This document shows positions 16,728-29,836 of a stretch of DNA of 64,000 nt, piece after piece. Numbering within the stretch: the first letter of the stretch is position 1; the number at the start of each line of letters is the position of its first letter. The notes beneath the pieces are model-generated. The model did not search any database. It had not been told where the DNA came from and saw nothing but the letters and a program-made list of their open reading frames with translations. The DNA comes from Streptomyces monomycini (GTDB taxonomy: Bacteria > Actinomycetota > Actinomycetes > Streptomycetales > Streptomycetaceae): the NCBI RefSeq assembly GCF_022271435.1, contig NZ_JAFIQY010000002.1, positions 372,001 through 436,000 on the forward strand. The letters are read 5' to 3'. The translations under genes were made by a program, and so were the position numbers.

Positions 16728-17963
16728 GTGACCGCGAGACCCTTCGCCGCCCTGGCGCGCCCGCACCGCGACGACGTGTGCATCGCCGTCGGCGGCCTGC
16801 TCGGCGGTCTGCTGCTGTGGCAACTGGGACTGCACAGCAGCCCGCCGCTGCTGGACGTGCCCTCCTGGCTCGGCCTGGTGCCGCTGGCCGTCCTGTCCGG
16901 CATCGAATTGCTGCGCCGGACCGCTCCGCGCACCGCGCTGGGCCTGGCGACCGTCGCGCTCGTCGCCGACGTGTGCTGCGGCGGGCTGCTCGTCACGATC
17001 GTGATGTTCACCGACATCGTCTACGCCGCGGTGCTGTACGGGCCCCCGGGCACCGCCCGGCGCGTGCCGGTCATCAGCGTCCTGCTCACCGTCGTCGCCA
17101 CCATCGTCCCGGTGGCGGTCCTGCACGACCCGCAGGCCCTGCTGCTCGGTCTCGGCGTCGGCTTGATCACCATCAGTCCCGCCTGGACCGGCGTCATCAT
17201 CCGCGAACACCGCAACGCCGCCCGGGCCGCCCGCCTGGAGGCCGAACAGACCGCGCTGCTGGCCGAGATGGACCGTACGCAGGCCATCATCGCCGAACGC
17301 GCCCGGATGGCCCGCGAACTGCACGACATGGTCGCCAACCACCTGTCCGCCATCGCCATCCACGCCACGGCCGCGCAGTCCATCGACGACCCGGGCGCCA
17401 GCCGCGAGGCCCTCGGCGTGATCCGCGAGAACAGCGTGCAGGGCCTCGCCGAGATGCGGCGCCTGATCGGCCTGCTGCGGGACGCGAAGGGCTCCGACGG
17501 CACGGCGGAGGCGCAGGCCACCCCCACGCTGGACGGGCTCGAAGCGCTCCTGGCGCAGGCCCGCGCCAACGGGTCGAGCAGCGGCCTGGCGTTCACCCTG
17601 GAGGACGCCCGGGCGGACGGCGGCGGCGCGCGGCTCCCCGCCCCGGTGGAGCTGGCCGCGTACCGCATCGTCCAGGAATCCCTGACCAATGCCCTCAAGC
17701 ACGCCGCGCCCGGCGATGTCGTGGTCCGTATCGCCCACGGTTCCGACGCCTCGCTCACCGTCTGCGTCACCAGCCCTTTCGGTGACCGGCCCGGCCCCCG
17801 TGCGCCGGGCTCCGGTGCCGGACTGATCGGCATGCGGGAGCGGATCGAACTGCTCGGCGGCCGGTTCGAGGCCGGTCCCGAGGACGGCGGCGAGCACGCC
17901 GACGGCAAGGTATGGCGGGTACGGGCCACCCTTCCCGCCCGCGAGGAGGAAGAACGACGATGA
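16728..17963 (+). CDS. NarL-family sensor histidine kinase
   Basis: About 411 residues from GTG 16728; GTG 16713 or ATG 16632 are alternatives, because the GGAGG before 16728 is very close. The N-terminal half has about five membrane segments with very short loops, so stimulus sensing is likely within the membrane. Next comes the HisKA_3 dimerisation motif MARELHDMVANHLSAI with the phosphorylated His, then the HATPase domain with YRIVQESLTNALKHA and GAGLIGMRER. The stop overlaps the response-regulator start (ATGA). The signal is unknown. Confidence 0.88.
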   Translation: MTARPFAALARPHRDDVCIAVGGLLGGLLLWQLGLHSSPPLLDVPSWLGLVPLAVLSGIELLRRTAPRTALGLATVALVADVCCGGLLVTIVMFTDIVYAAVLYGPPGTARRVPVISVLLTVVATIVPVAVLHDPQALLLGLGVGLITISPAWTGVIIREHRNAARAARLEAEQTALLAEMDRTQAIIAERARMARELHDMVANHLSAIAIHATAAQSIDDPGASREALGVIRENSVQGLAEMRRLIGLLRDAKGSDGTAEAQATPTLDGLEALLAQARANGSSSGLAFTLEDARADGGGARLPAPVELAAYRIVQESLTNALKHAAPGDVVVRIAHGSDASLTVCVTSPFGDRPGPRAPGSGAGLIGMRERIELLGGRFEAGPEDGGEHADGKVWRVRATLPAREEEERR

Positions 17964-18655
17964 CCGCTGCCACCGGCCGCCCGGTCCGGGTGCTGATCGC
18001 CGAGGACCAGTCCGCCGTACGGGCCGGGCTGGCGCTGATCCTGCGCTCCGCCCCCGACATCGACGTGGCCGGGGAGGCCGCGGACGGCGAGGAGGCGGTG
18101 CGGCTGGCCCGCGAACTGCGGCCCGACCTGGTCCTGATGGACATACAGATGCCCAAGCTGGACGGCGTCTCGGCCACCCGGGCCATCGTCGACGAGCAGC
18201 TGGCCGACGTCCTGGTGCTGACCACCTTCGACCTGGACGAGTACGTCTTCGGGGCGCTGCGGGCGGGGGCCGCCGGCTTCCTGCTCAAGGACAGCGAGGC
18301 GGCGGCGCTGCTGGACGCGGTGCGCACGGTGGCCGCCGGGGAGGGGATGATCGCCCCGGCCGTGACCCGGCGGCTGATCGCGGAGTTCGCCAACCCCCGT
18401 ACGGTGCGGCGGCCCGCCGGTGCCTCGGCGCCGGACCCGGCCGTCCTGGACGCGCTGACCCGCCGTGAACGCGAGGTGCTGGGCTGCCTGGGCCGGGGCC
18501 TGTCCAACGCCGACATCGCGGAGCGCCTGGCGATGGCGGAGGCCACGGTGAAGACGCACGTCAGCCGGCTGCTGGGGAAGCTGGAGCTGCGCAGCCGGGT
18601 GCAAGCGGCGGTATTGGCGCAGGAGTTGGGTGTCGGCGACGGCCGGGAAGGGTAA
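17960..18655 (+). CDS. NarL/LuxR-family response regulator
   Basis: 231 residues from ATG 17960, which overlaps the kinase stop and follows GAGGAGGAAG. The receiver domain has VLIAEDQSAVRAG, the phospho-acceptor Asp in DLVLMDIQMPKLDG, and LLKDSE. The C-terminal LuxR HTH reads LTRREREVLGCLGRGLSNADI then MAEATVKTHVSRLLGKL. It is the output partner of the adjacent kinase. A run of hairpin-forming GC (18656-18690) follows before the chitinase promoter. Confidence 0.93.
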   Translation: MTAATGRPVRVLIAEDQSAVRAGLALILRSAPDIDVAGEAADGEEAVRLARELRPDLVLMDIQMPKLDGVSATRAIVDEQLADVLVLTTFDLDEYVFGALRAGAAGFLLKDSEAAALLDAVRTVAAGEGMIAPAVTRRLIAEFANPRTVRRPAGASAPDPAVLDALTRREREVLGCLGRGLSNADIAERLAMAEATVKTHVSRLLGKLELRSRVQAAVLAQELGVGDGREG

Positions 18656-18702
18656 AGGGCGCCGCCGCGCCGGGCGGGCGCGGCGGAGGGTGCCATCCAC
18701 TT

Positions 18703-18744
18703 TGGTCCAGACCTCTTGACCGTAGGTCTGGACCTTTTTACGCT
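18703..18744 (+). promoter_or_regulatory. chi-type promoter with paired DasR-like operator repeats
   Basis: TGGTCCAGACCT (18703-18714) and AGGTCTGGACCT (18724-18735) flank the -35 TTGACC (18716-18721); after 17 bases comes TACGCT (18739-18744). Paired 12-bp repeats around the -35 are characteristic of Streptomyces chitinase promoters and resemble the DasR dre site. DasR represses chitinase genes until GlcNAc-6-phosphate or glucosamine-6-phosphate accumulates. Confidence 0.85.
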
Positions 18745-18835
18745 CCCTTCACATCTTCGCGGTGAGCGCGCCCCACAGCGCTCACCGGGCGGCGCAGGTT
18801 CTCCCCCACCTCCACCCCCTTACCTGGGAGCATCC

Positions 18836-20968
18836 GTGACACCCGGAACCCTGACACGCACCACCCACGCCCGACGAAGAACCCTCGCGTTCCTCACCGC
18901 ACTCCTCCTGCCCGTGGCGGCGCTCATCGGTCTGGCCGGCGCCACCCCCGCGCACGCCGCCGAGTCGGCGACCGCCACGTACACCAAGGTCTCCGACTGG
19001 GGCGCCGGCTTCCAGGGGCAGTGGACGGTGAAGAACACCGGCGACACCACCATCGACGGCTGGACCGTCGAGTGGGACTTCCCCTCCGGCACCACCGTCG
19101 GCTCCGCCTGGGACGCCCAGGTCAGCGGCTCGAACGGCCACTACACCGCCAAGAACGTCAACTGGAACGGCACCATCACCCCCGGCGCCTCGGTCAGCTT
19201 CGGCTTCATCGGCACCGGCTCCGGCGGCGGTGACGTGAGCGGCTGCAAGCTCAACGGCGGCTCCTGCGACGGGGCCCAGCCCGGTGACACCCCGCCGTCC
19301 GCGCCCGGCAAGCCCGTCGCCGGCGACATCACCGACACCTCCGTACGGCTGACCTGGACCGCCGCCACCGACGACAAGGGCGTCAAGAACTACGACATCC
19401 TGCGCGACGGCACCAAGGTCGCCACCGTCGAGAAGCTCGCCTACACCGACAGCGGCCTGACCAAGGACACCGCGTACACCTACACCGTCGTCGCCCGCGA
19501 CACCGCCGACCAGACCGGCCCCGCGAGCGAGCCCACCGCCGTCCGCACCACCGGCGGCGGACAGCCCGGTGACACCCCGCCCTCCGCGCCCGGCAAGCCG
19601 GTGGCCGGCGACATCACCGACACCTCCGTACGGCTGACCTGGACCGCCGCCACCGACGACAAGGGCGTCAAGAACTACGACATCCTGCGCGACGGCACCA
19701 AGGTCGCCACCGTCGAGAAGCTCGCCTACACCGACAGCGGCCTGACCAAGGGCACCGAGTACGCCTACACCGTCGTGGCCCGCGACACCGCCGACCAGAC
19801 CGGCCCGGCCAGCGCCGCCACCACCGTCCGCACCACCGGAGGCGGCGGACAGCCGGTCGACGCGGTCAAGCTGGGTTACTTCACCGAGTGGGGCGTCTAC
19901 GACCGCAACTACCACGTGAAGAACCTGGTCACCTCGGGCTCCGCGAGCAAGCTGACACACATCAACTACGCGTTCGGCAACGTCCAGGGCGGCCGGTGCA
20001 CCATCGGCGACGCCTACGCGGCCACCGACAAGGCGTACACCGCCGACCAGAGCGTGGACGGCGTCGCCGACACCTGGGACCAGCCGCTGCGCGGCAACTT
20101 CAACCAGCTCAAGAAGCTCAAGGCGAAGTACCCGAACATCAAGCTCCTGTGGTCCTTCGGCGGCTGGACCTGGTCCGGCGGCTTCACCGACGCGGTCAAG
20201 AACCCGGCCGCCTTCGCCGACTCCTGCTACCAGCTGGTCAACGATCCGCGCTGGGCCGGCCTCTTCGACGGCATCGACCTGGACTGGGAGTACCCCAACG
20301 CCTGCGGCCTGACCTGCGACACCAGCGGCCCGGCGGCCTTCAGCACCATGATGCAGGCGTTCCGTGCCAAGTTCGGCAAGCAGCTGGTGACCGCAGCGAT
20401 CACCGCCGACGGCTCGGACGGCGGCAAGATCGACGCGGCCGACTACGGCGGCGGCGCGCAGTACGCCGACTGGTACAACGTCATGACGTACGACTTCTTC
20501 GGCGCCTGGGACAAGACCGGTCCCACCGCCCCCCACTCGCCCCTGACGTCCTACCCCGGCCTCCCGAAGCAGGGCTTCACCACCGACGCCGCCCTGCAGA
20601 AGCTCAAGGCCAAGGGCGTCCCCGCGAAGAAGCTGCTGATCGGCATCGGCTTCTACGGACGCGGCTGGACCGGCGTCACCCAGGACGCCCCCGGCGGCAC
20701 CGCCACCGGTCCGGCCCCCGGCAAGTACGAGGCCGGCATCGAGGACTACAAGATCCTCAAGGCGAGCTGCCCGTCCACCGGCACCGTGGCCGGCACCGCC
20801 TACGCCCGCTGCGGCGGCAACTGGTGGAGCTACGACACCCCGGCGACCATCGTCGGCAAGATGAACTACGCCAAGCAGCAGGGACTGGGCGGCGCGTTCT
20901 TCTGGGAGTTCAGCGGTGACACCGCCAACGGCGAACTGATGACCGCCATCGACAGCGGCCTGAAGTAA
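18836..20968 (+). CDS. chiC: Secreted GH18 chitinase with CBM2 and two fibronectin-III domains (ChiC type)
   Basis: 710 residues from GTG 18836, with GGGAG five bases upstream. The signal peptide has RRR, a hydrophobic core and a predicted cut after AHA (residue 41). Order of the mature parts: cellulose/chitin-binding CBM2 (about 42-140, with paired Cys), two nearly identical FnIII domains (about 150-330), and a GH18 barrel (about 342-710). The catalytic D-x-x-D-x-D-x-E motif is FDGIDLDWEYP, with Glu485 as general acid. It hydrolyses extracellular chitin. The promoter carries chi/DasR repeats, consistent with aminosugar control. A terminator follows the stop. I match it from memory to S. coelicolor ChiC (SCO5376). 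Confidence 0.93.
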   Translation: MTPGTLTRTTHARRRTLAFLTALLLPVAALIGLAGATPAHAAESATATYTKVSDWGAGFQGQWTVKNTGDTTIDGWTVEWDFPSGTTVGSAWDAQVSGSNGHYTAKNVNWNGTITPGASVSFGFIGTGSGGGDVSGCKLNGGSCDGAQPGDTPPSAPGKPVAGDITDTSVRLTWTAATDDKGVKNYDILRDGTKVATVEKLAYTDSGLTKDTAYTYTVVARDTADQTGPASEPTAVRTTGGGQPGDTPPSAPGKPVAGDITDTSVRLTWTAATDDKGVKNYDILRDGTKVATVEKLAYTDSGLTKGTEYAYTVVARDTADQTGPASAATTVRTTGGGGQPVDAVKLGYFTEWGVYDRNYHVKNLVTSGSASKLTHINYAFGNVQGGRCTIGDAYAATDKAYTADQSVDGVADTWDQPLRGNFNQLKKLKAKYPNIKLLWSFGGWTWSGGFTDAVKNPAAFADSCYQLVNDPRWAGLFDGIDLDWEYPNACGLTCDTSGPAAFSTMMQAFRAKFGKQLVTAAITADGSDGGKIDAADYGGGAQYADWYNVMTYDFFGAWDKTGPTAPHSPLTSYPGLPKQGFTTDAALQKLKAKGVPAKKLLIGIGFYGRGWTGVTQDAPGGTATGPAPGKYEAGIEDYKILKASCPSTGTVAGTAYARCGGNWWSYDTPATIVGKMNYAKQQGLGGAFFWEFSGDTANGELMTAIDSGLK
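19277..19846. repeat. 285-bp near-identical tandem duplication of the FnIII linker domain
   Basis: The segment beginning CAGCCCGGTGACACCCCGCC (19277) recurs at 19562 with only scattered changes over 285 bases (95 codons). Each unit is one fibronectin-III domain of the chitinase. The near identity at DNA level points to a recent duplication or gene conversion. Confidence 0.9.
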
Positions 20969-20990
20969 CCCGGCTCACCACCCCCGGACC

Positions 20991-21026
20991 GGCCGGGGAG
21001 GCGGCGTCGCCCCCGCCTTCCCGGCC
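20991..21026 (+). terminator. Terminator hairpin after chiC
   Basis: GGCCGGGGAGGCGG (20991-21004) pairs with CCGCCTTCCCGGCC (21013-21026) with one G-T wobble and an 8-base loop. It also lies downstream of the convergent gene at 21068. Confidence 0.7.
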
Positions 21027-21067
21027 TTCCGGCCGTTCAGCCGACGGACGGCCGGACCTCGAAGGCC

Positions 21068-21517
21068 CTACGCCACATTCACCCTCTGGCCGGGAGGCGC
21101 CGCCTCCAGCCACGCCAGGAACCCCGTCAGGGCGTCCTCGCTCATCGCCAGCTCCAGCCTCGTACCGCGGTGGCGGCAGGCGAGCACGACGGAGTCGGAG
21201 AGCAGGGCCAGCTCCTCCTCGCCCTGGGGGGTGCGGCGCTCCAGCACCTCGATGGCGAAGCGTTCCAGTTGGCGGCGGGGGCGGGGCGCGTAGGAGAAGA
21301 CGCGGAACCACTCCACCCGGTCACCGTTGTAGCGGGCGACCCCGTAGATCCAGCCTTTGCCGCTGGGCTCGGCCTCCTCGTCGGGCACGTTCCAGCGCAG
21401 GCTGCAGTCGAAGGTGCCGCCGGAGCGCTGGATGAGCCGTCGCCGTAGACCGAAGACGAAGAGCCCCAGCAGCACCAGTACGACGACCGCGCCGCTCACG
21501 AGCAGAGCGAGGACCAT
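21068..21517 (-). CDS. DUF2550 family protein
   Basis: 149 residues. One N-terminal membrane anchor (VLALLVSGAVVVLVLLGLFVF) is followed by a roughly 125-residue soluble domain containing FDCSLRW, GWIYGVARYNGDRVEWFRVF and a C-terminal FLAWLEAAPPGQR. This is the DUF2550 family, found beside atpC in actinobacteria. Function is unknown. The gene follows the atp operon on the same strand but a strong hairpin at 21594-21643 separates them, so it probably has its own promoter. Confidence 0.85.
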   Translation of the reverse strand: MVLALLVSGAVVVLVLLGLFVFGLRRRLIQRSGGTFDCSLRWNVPDEEAEPSGKGWIYGVARYNGDRVEWFRVFSYAPRPRRQLERFAIEVLERRTPQGEEELALLSDSVVLACRHRGTRLELAMSEDALTGFLAWLEAAPPGQRVNVA

Positions 21518-21593
21518 CCGAACCGACCTCCTCGCCTCGATGGGGGTACCCGCGCGCCGGTTCGGGCGCGAGGGGGAAAACGCACCTGCATTG

Positions 21594-21643
21594 CCTCAGC
21601 CGCGGACCGCCCTGGAGGATTCCAGCGCAGCCCGCGGCTGAGG
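21594..21643 (-). terminator. Terminator of the atp operon (nested hairpins)
   Basis: CCTCAGCCGCGG (21594-21605) pairs exactly with CCGCGGCTGAGG (21632-21643). A second small stem, CTGGA/TCCAG (21612-21616 and 21621-21625), sits inside the loop. It lies 24 bases beyond the atpC stop. Confidence 0.8.
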
Positions 21644-21666
21644 GACGAACTCGTCGGTGGAGGGCT

Positions 21667-22050
21667 TCAGTGCACGCCCGCCACCGCGCGCAGCCGGACA
21701 TCGGCGCGGCGCTCGGCGGCCGCGTCGGCCTCCGACTTCGCCCGCTCCAAGGCCCGCTCCGCGCGCTGGACATCGATCTCGTCGGACAGCTCGGCGATCT
21801 CCGCGAGCAGAGACAGCTTGTTGTCGGCGAACGAGATGAAACCGCCGTGCACGGCGGCGACGACGGTGCCGTCCCCGTCCTCGCCGGTCGTACGAATCGT
21901 CACCGGGCCGGACTCCAGCACGCCGAGCAGCGGCTGGTGGCCCGGCATGACGCCGATGTCGCCCGACGAGGTGCGCGCGACGACCAGGCCGGCCTCGCCC
22001 GACCAGACCTGACGGTCGGCGGCGACCAACTCGACGTGCAGCTCAGCCAC
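21667..22050 (-). CDS. atpC: F1Fo ATP synthase epsilon subunit
   Basis: 127 residues from GTG 22050, chosen over the upstream ATG because GAGGAG (22056-22061) is correctly spaced and the family begins AELHVELVAADR. The beta-sandwich signatures SGEAGLVVARTSSGDIGVMPGH (two stretches) and FISFADNKLSLLAE are followed by the C-terminal helical pair ERALERAKSEADAAAERR. It is part of the central rotor stalk and can inhibit ATP hydrolysis. Last gene of the atp operon. Confidence 0.95.
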   Translation of the reverse strand: MAELHVELVAADRQVWSGEAGLVVARTSSGDIGVMPGHQPLLGVLESGPVTIRTTGEDGDGTVVAAVHGGFISFADNKLSLLAEIAELSDEIDVQRAERALERAKSEADAAAERRADVRLRAVAGVH

Positions 22051-22158
22051 GATGGCTCCTCGGGTCTCCACCTGCCGGGTACGGCAGATGTTGGGTCAAA
22101 TACTAGTGGTCGTACGGACCGGGGGCGGCCATGGCCGCCCCCGGAACGAGGCCGGCCG

Positions 22159-24527
<2,369 letters not shown>

Positions 24528-24547
24528 GGATCAGGTCCCTTCCGTCG

Positions 24548-26140
<1,593 letters not shown>

Positions 26141-26180
26141 CTGGGTTCCCTGCTCTCCTTGTTGGGCCCGTCGTCGTTTA

Positions 26181-26224
26181 CGGGGGACTGTGCGTCCCCC
26201 GCCGCAGGCAGGGGCGGTTGCCCC
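26181..26224 (-). other. Two intercistronic hairpins between atpH and atpA
   Basis: GGGGGAC (26181-26187) pairs with GTCCCCC (26193-26199) around a 5-base loop. GGGGC (26210-26214) pairs with GCCCC (26219-26223) around GGTT. All other gaps inside the operon are shorter than this one except atpB-atpI and atpC-atpD. The hairpins could set mRNA stability or the translation ratio of atpA. Confidence 0.6.
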
Positions 26225-26289
26225 CGTGATGTCACTGCGTCCACGGCCCAACTCGGGCCGCCGTACTACTTCTTGAGTTGGTGGGTGGG

Positions 26290-27105
26290 TCAGCCGGCCA
26301 TCCGCCGGGACGCCTCTTCGAGGCGTGCCGCGATGCTGCCGTTGATGACCTCGTCGCCGATCCGGACCTGGACGCCGCCGAGGACCTCGGGGTCCACGTC
26401 GAGGTTCAGGTGGACCTGCCGTCCGTACACCGCCGCCAGGGCCGCGCCGAGGCGCTGCCGCTGGGTGTCGCCGAGCGGCACCGCGGAGGTGACCACCGCG
26501 ACCATCCGGTCCCGGCGGGCCGCGGCCAGCTTGGACAGGGCGTCCAGCCCTGCTTCCAGGCTACGGCCCCGCGGCTGTGCGACAAGCCGGACCACGACGC
26601 GCTCGGTGACCGGGTTGGCCCGGCCGCCCAGCAGCGAGCGCAGCAGCTCGGCCTTGGCCGGCCCCTGCGCGGTGCGGTCGGTCAGTGCCGCGCGCAGTTC
26701 GTGCGACGAGGCGACGATCCGGCTGAACCGGAACAGCTCGTCCTCGACGTCGTCGAGGGCGCCCGCCCGCTGCGCCGCGACGAGGTCGGCGCCGTACGCC
26801 AGCTCCTCCGTCGCGTCCGCCAGGTCGCGGGAGCGCGACCAGCGGGAGCGGACCATGCCGGAGAGCAGGTCGACGGTCTCGCCGCCGACCTGGCCGCCGA
26901 ACAGGCGCCCGGCCAGCTCGGCCTTGGCCTCGCCGGCCTGCGCCGGGTCGGTGAGGACCCGACGCAGCGACACCTCGCGGTCGAGCAGAGCGGTGACGGC
27001 AGCCAGCTCCTCGGCGAGCTTCGTCGCGTCGACGGTCGTGTTGTCCGTCAGCGCGTCGAGCTGCTCGCGTGCGGAGGCGAGTGCCTCGCGGCTCGCTCCA
27101 TTCAT
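26290..27105 (-). CDS. atpH: F1Fo ATP synthase delta subunit
   Basis: 271 residues, which is about 90 more than the E. coli delta subunit but usual for Streptomyces. In mycobacteria this protein is fused to a b-type subunit; here it is separate. The C-terminal region has [19 protein letters not shown] and [20 protein letters not shown], typical of OSCP/delta. It joins the peripheral stalk to the top of F1. The start overlaps the atpF stop by four bases (ATGA, 27102-27105). Confidence 0.95.
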   Translation of the reverse strand: MNGASREALASAREQLDALTDNTTVDATKLAEELAAVTALLDREVSLRRVLTDPAQAGEAKAELAGRLFGGQVGGETVDLLSGMVRSRWSRSRDLADATEELAYGADLVAAQRAGALDDVEDELFRFSRIVASSHELRAALTDRTAQGPAKAELLRSLLGGRANPVTERVVVRLVAQPRGRSLEAGLDALSKLAAARRDRMVAVVTSAVPLGDTQRQRLGAALAAVYGRQVHLNLDVDPEVLGGVQVRIGDEVINGSIAARLEEASRRMAG

Positions 27106-27668
27106 CGGCCGGCCTCTGCCTTCGTCGGGTCCGACGCCGCCTTGGCCTCGAGCTCGTCGAGGAAGCGGTCGATGGTCCGGCTCTGGCGGGCGTGGTCCTC
27201 CAGGGACTCACCGACCAGCTTGCCCGCCAGCTCCGTGGCGAGCTTGCCCACGTCCTGGCGCAGCGACTGCGCGGCCTGCTTGCGGTCCGCCTCGATCTGG
27301 GCGTGGCCGGCCGCGATGATCTCCTCGCGCTGCCGCTGGCCCTCGGCACGCATCTCGGCGATCAGGGTCGCTCCCTGCTCCTGCGCCTCCTGGCGCAGCC
27401 GGGCGGCCTCGTGGCGCGCGTCGGCGAGCTGGGACCGGTAGTCCTCCAGGACCTGCTGGGCCTCGGCCTGTAGGGCATCCGCCTTCTCGATGCCGCCTTC
27501 GATCTGCTCGCGGCGCTTGTCCAGAACGTTGTTGATGTTCGGGAGGAGCTTCTTCGCGAGGAAACCGAAGACGATGAAGAAAGCGATCAGGCCGATGACC
27601 AGCTCTGGAATCGGCGGGACGAGGGGGTTCTCAGGAACCTCCGCCGCCATGTTCACCAGGGCGCTCAC
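27102..27668 (-). CDS. atpF: F1Fo ATP synthase b subunit
   Basis: 188 residues. A single N-terminal membrane helix (ELVIGLIAFFIVFGFLAKKLL) is followed by a long charged coiled coil (for example RREQIEGGIEKADALQAEAQ), the peripheral-stalk b architecture. It overlaps atpH by four bases. Confidence 0.96.
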   Translation of the reverse strand: MSALVNMAAEVPENPLVPPIPELVIGLIAFFIVFGFLAKKLLPNINNVLDKRREQIEGGIEKADALQAEAQQVLEDYRSQLADARHEAARLRQEAQEQGATLIAEMRAEGQRQREEIIAAGHAQIEADRKQAAQSLRQDVGKLATELAGKLVGESLEDHARQSRTIDRFLDELEAKAASDPTKAEAGR

Positions 27669-27712
27669 ATCAATGCCTTCCGTCTAAGTGGCGTCGTCGG
27701 TGCGTTCCGTGA

Positions 27713-28845
<1,133 letters not shown>

Positions 28846-29001
28846 CGCGAGCTCCTTCAGCGTGGCGCATGGGTACGGCAACCTCGTTGTGTCGGCGCGG
28901 CATTGAGCCACGGTGCGGCACTGGACTGGTCTTACGGATTGGGGGGCGGCTGATCGGCGCGGGGCCGGATCGGGTCACAGGCATCGGCCGGACGTGCAAC
29001 C

Positions 29002-29020
29002 GGTTCCCTGACTCGGAACC
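29002..29020. repeat. Inverted repeat in the atpI-atpB gap
   Basis: GGTTCC (29002-29007) and GGAACC (29015-29020) are separated by 7 bases. It lies within a 264-base gap between atpI and atpB, which otherwise shows nothing clear. It could be an operator or a weak hairpin. Confidence 0.35.
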
Positions 29021-29109
29021 TGGAGGCTCAGCCGCCTGCGCCGACTGCGCCGCAGTTGGCACCGGACGATAGCAGGCTCTCGCGTGGGCTTTTATTCCGG
29101 CCCTACGGC

Positions 29110-29547
29110 TCACGTCCGCGACCCCGTGGTTTCCGCCTTCTTGGAGTCGGCGGATTCGGGATTCACGTAGAGAACCTTTGCCTTCATATAGCTGCGGGCC
29201 TGGAAGGCGATCCACACCAGGACGGTCGCGAGCAGGGTGAAGGCGAACGCCCTGACGTTGAAGAGCGTGGTGTCCTTGAAGACGATCATGAAGACCGCGA
29301 CGGCCAGGATCTGCACCGCGTACAGCAGCAGTCCCATCATCTGAAACAGATCCGGGAGGCGCTTCGCGGTCTGCTGGAGAACCACCAGACCCGACCCCAT
29401 CAGCAGCAGCACCAGCACCGTTCCGATGGCAGCACCGATCGCGCCCTGCCCGCCCGCGACCACAGCGCTGATCACGACGCCGACGGCGCCGGTGGCAAGC
29501 GAGGGTACGGAGACATTGGCAAGTAGGCGGGCGTCAGTGGACTGCAT
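29110..29547 (-). CDS. atpI: ATP synthase-associated protein I
   Basis: 145 residues with four hydrophobic segments and a charged C-terminal tail (NPESADSKKAETTGSR). Its position as first gene of the atp cluster and its small four-helix shape fit AtpI, an accessory factor for c-ring assembly or Mg2+ supply. The sequence of this family is poorly conserved, so the call rests largely on position. Confidence 0.85.
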   Translation of the reverse strand: MQSTDARLLANVSVPSLATGAVGVVISAVVAGGQGAIGAAIGTVLVLLLMGSGLVVLQQTAKRLPDLFQMMGLLLYAVQILAVAVFMIVFKDTTLFNVRAFAFTLLATVLVWIAFQARSYMKAKVLYVNPESADSKKAETTGSRT

Positions 29548-29621
29548 GGCGGCGCTCCGGCAAAAAATGGGGGTGGTGTCGTCAAGGACGAGCGTAGACC
29601 CGGCCTGAGGGAGAACCTGAG

Positions 29622-29653
29622 GCCGAAAGACCGTCGCACTTCGGTCCTTCGGC
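29622..29653 (-). other. Hairpin in the atp operon leader
   Basis: GCCGAAAGACCG (29622-29633) and CGGTCCTTCGGC (29642-29653) pair with one mismatch around an 8-base loop. It lies 75 bases upstream of the atpI start and would be in the 5' leader if transcription begins in the AT-richer stretch at about 29670-29710. I could not place the atp promoter with confidence. Confidence 0.5.
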
Positions 29654-29812
29654 TCTGTCGCCGGGTTTCGTGAACGGTATCACAAACTATTTGATGAGGT
29701 CTTTACCTGCTCGGTGTGCTACCCGTCACACGTGAGCAGTAATCCGCGCGTTGGAGCGCGACATGGCGGCACCCTGTCTGCTATGTAACCCAATGGGGGG
29801 ATTTTCGAGCGT

Positions 29813-29826
29813 CGCTCGTACGAGCG
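29813..29826. repeat. 14-bp perfect palindrome next to the WecA-like gene end
   Basis: CGCTCGTACGAGCG is fully self-complementary and is flanked by AAAA on its right and, further out, TTTTCG on its left. It is 11 bases from the stop of the minus-strand gene ending at 29837. It is either that gene's terminator or a regulatory site for the atp operon. Confidence 0.5.
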
Positions 29827-29836
29827 AAAACGCGCC

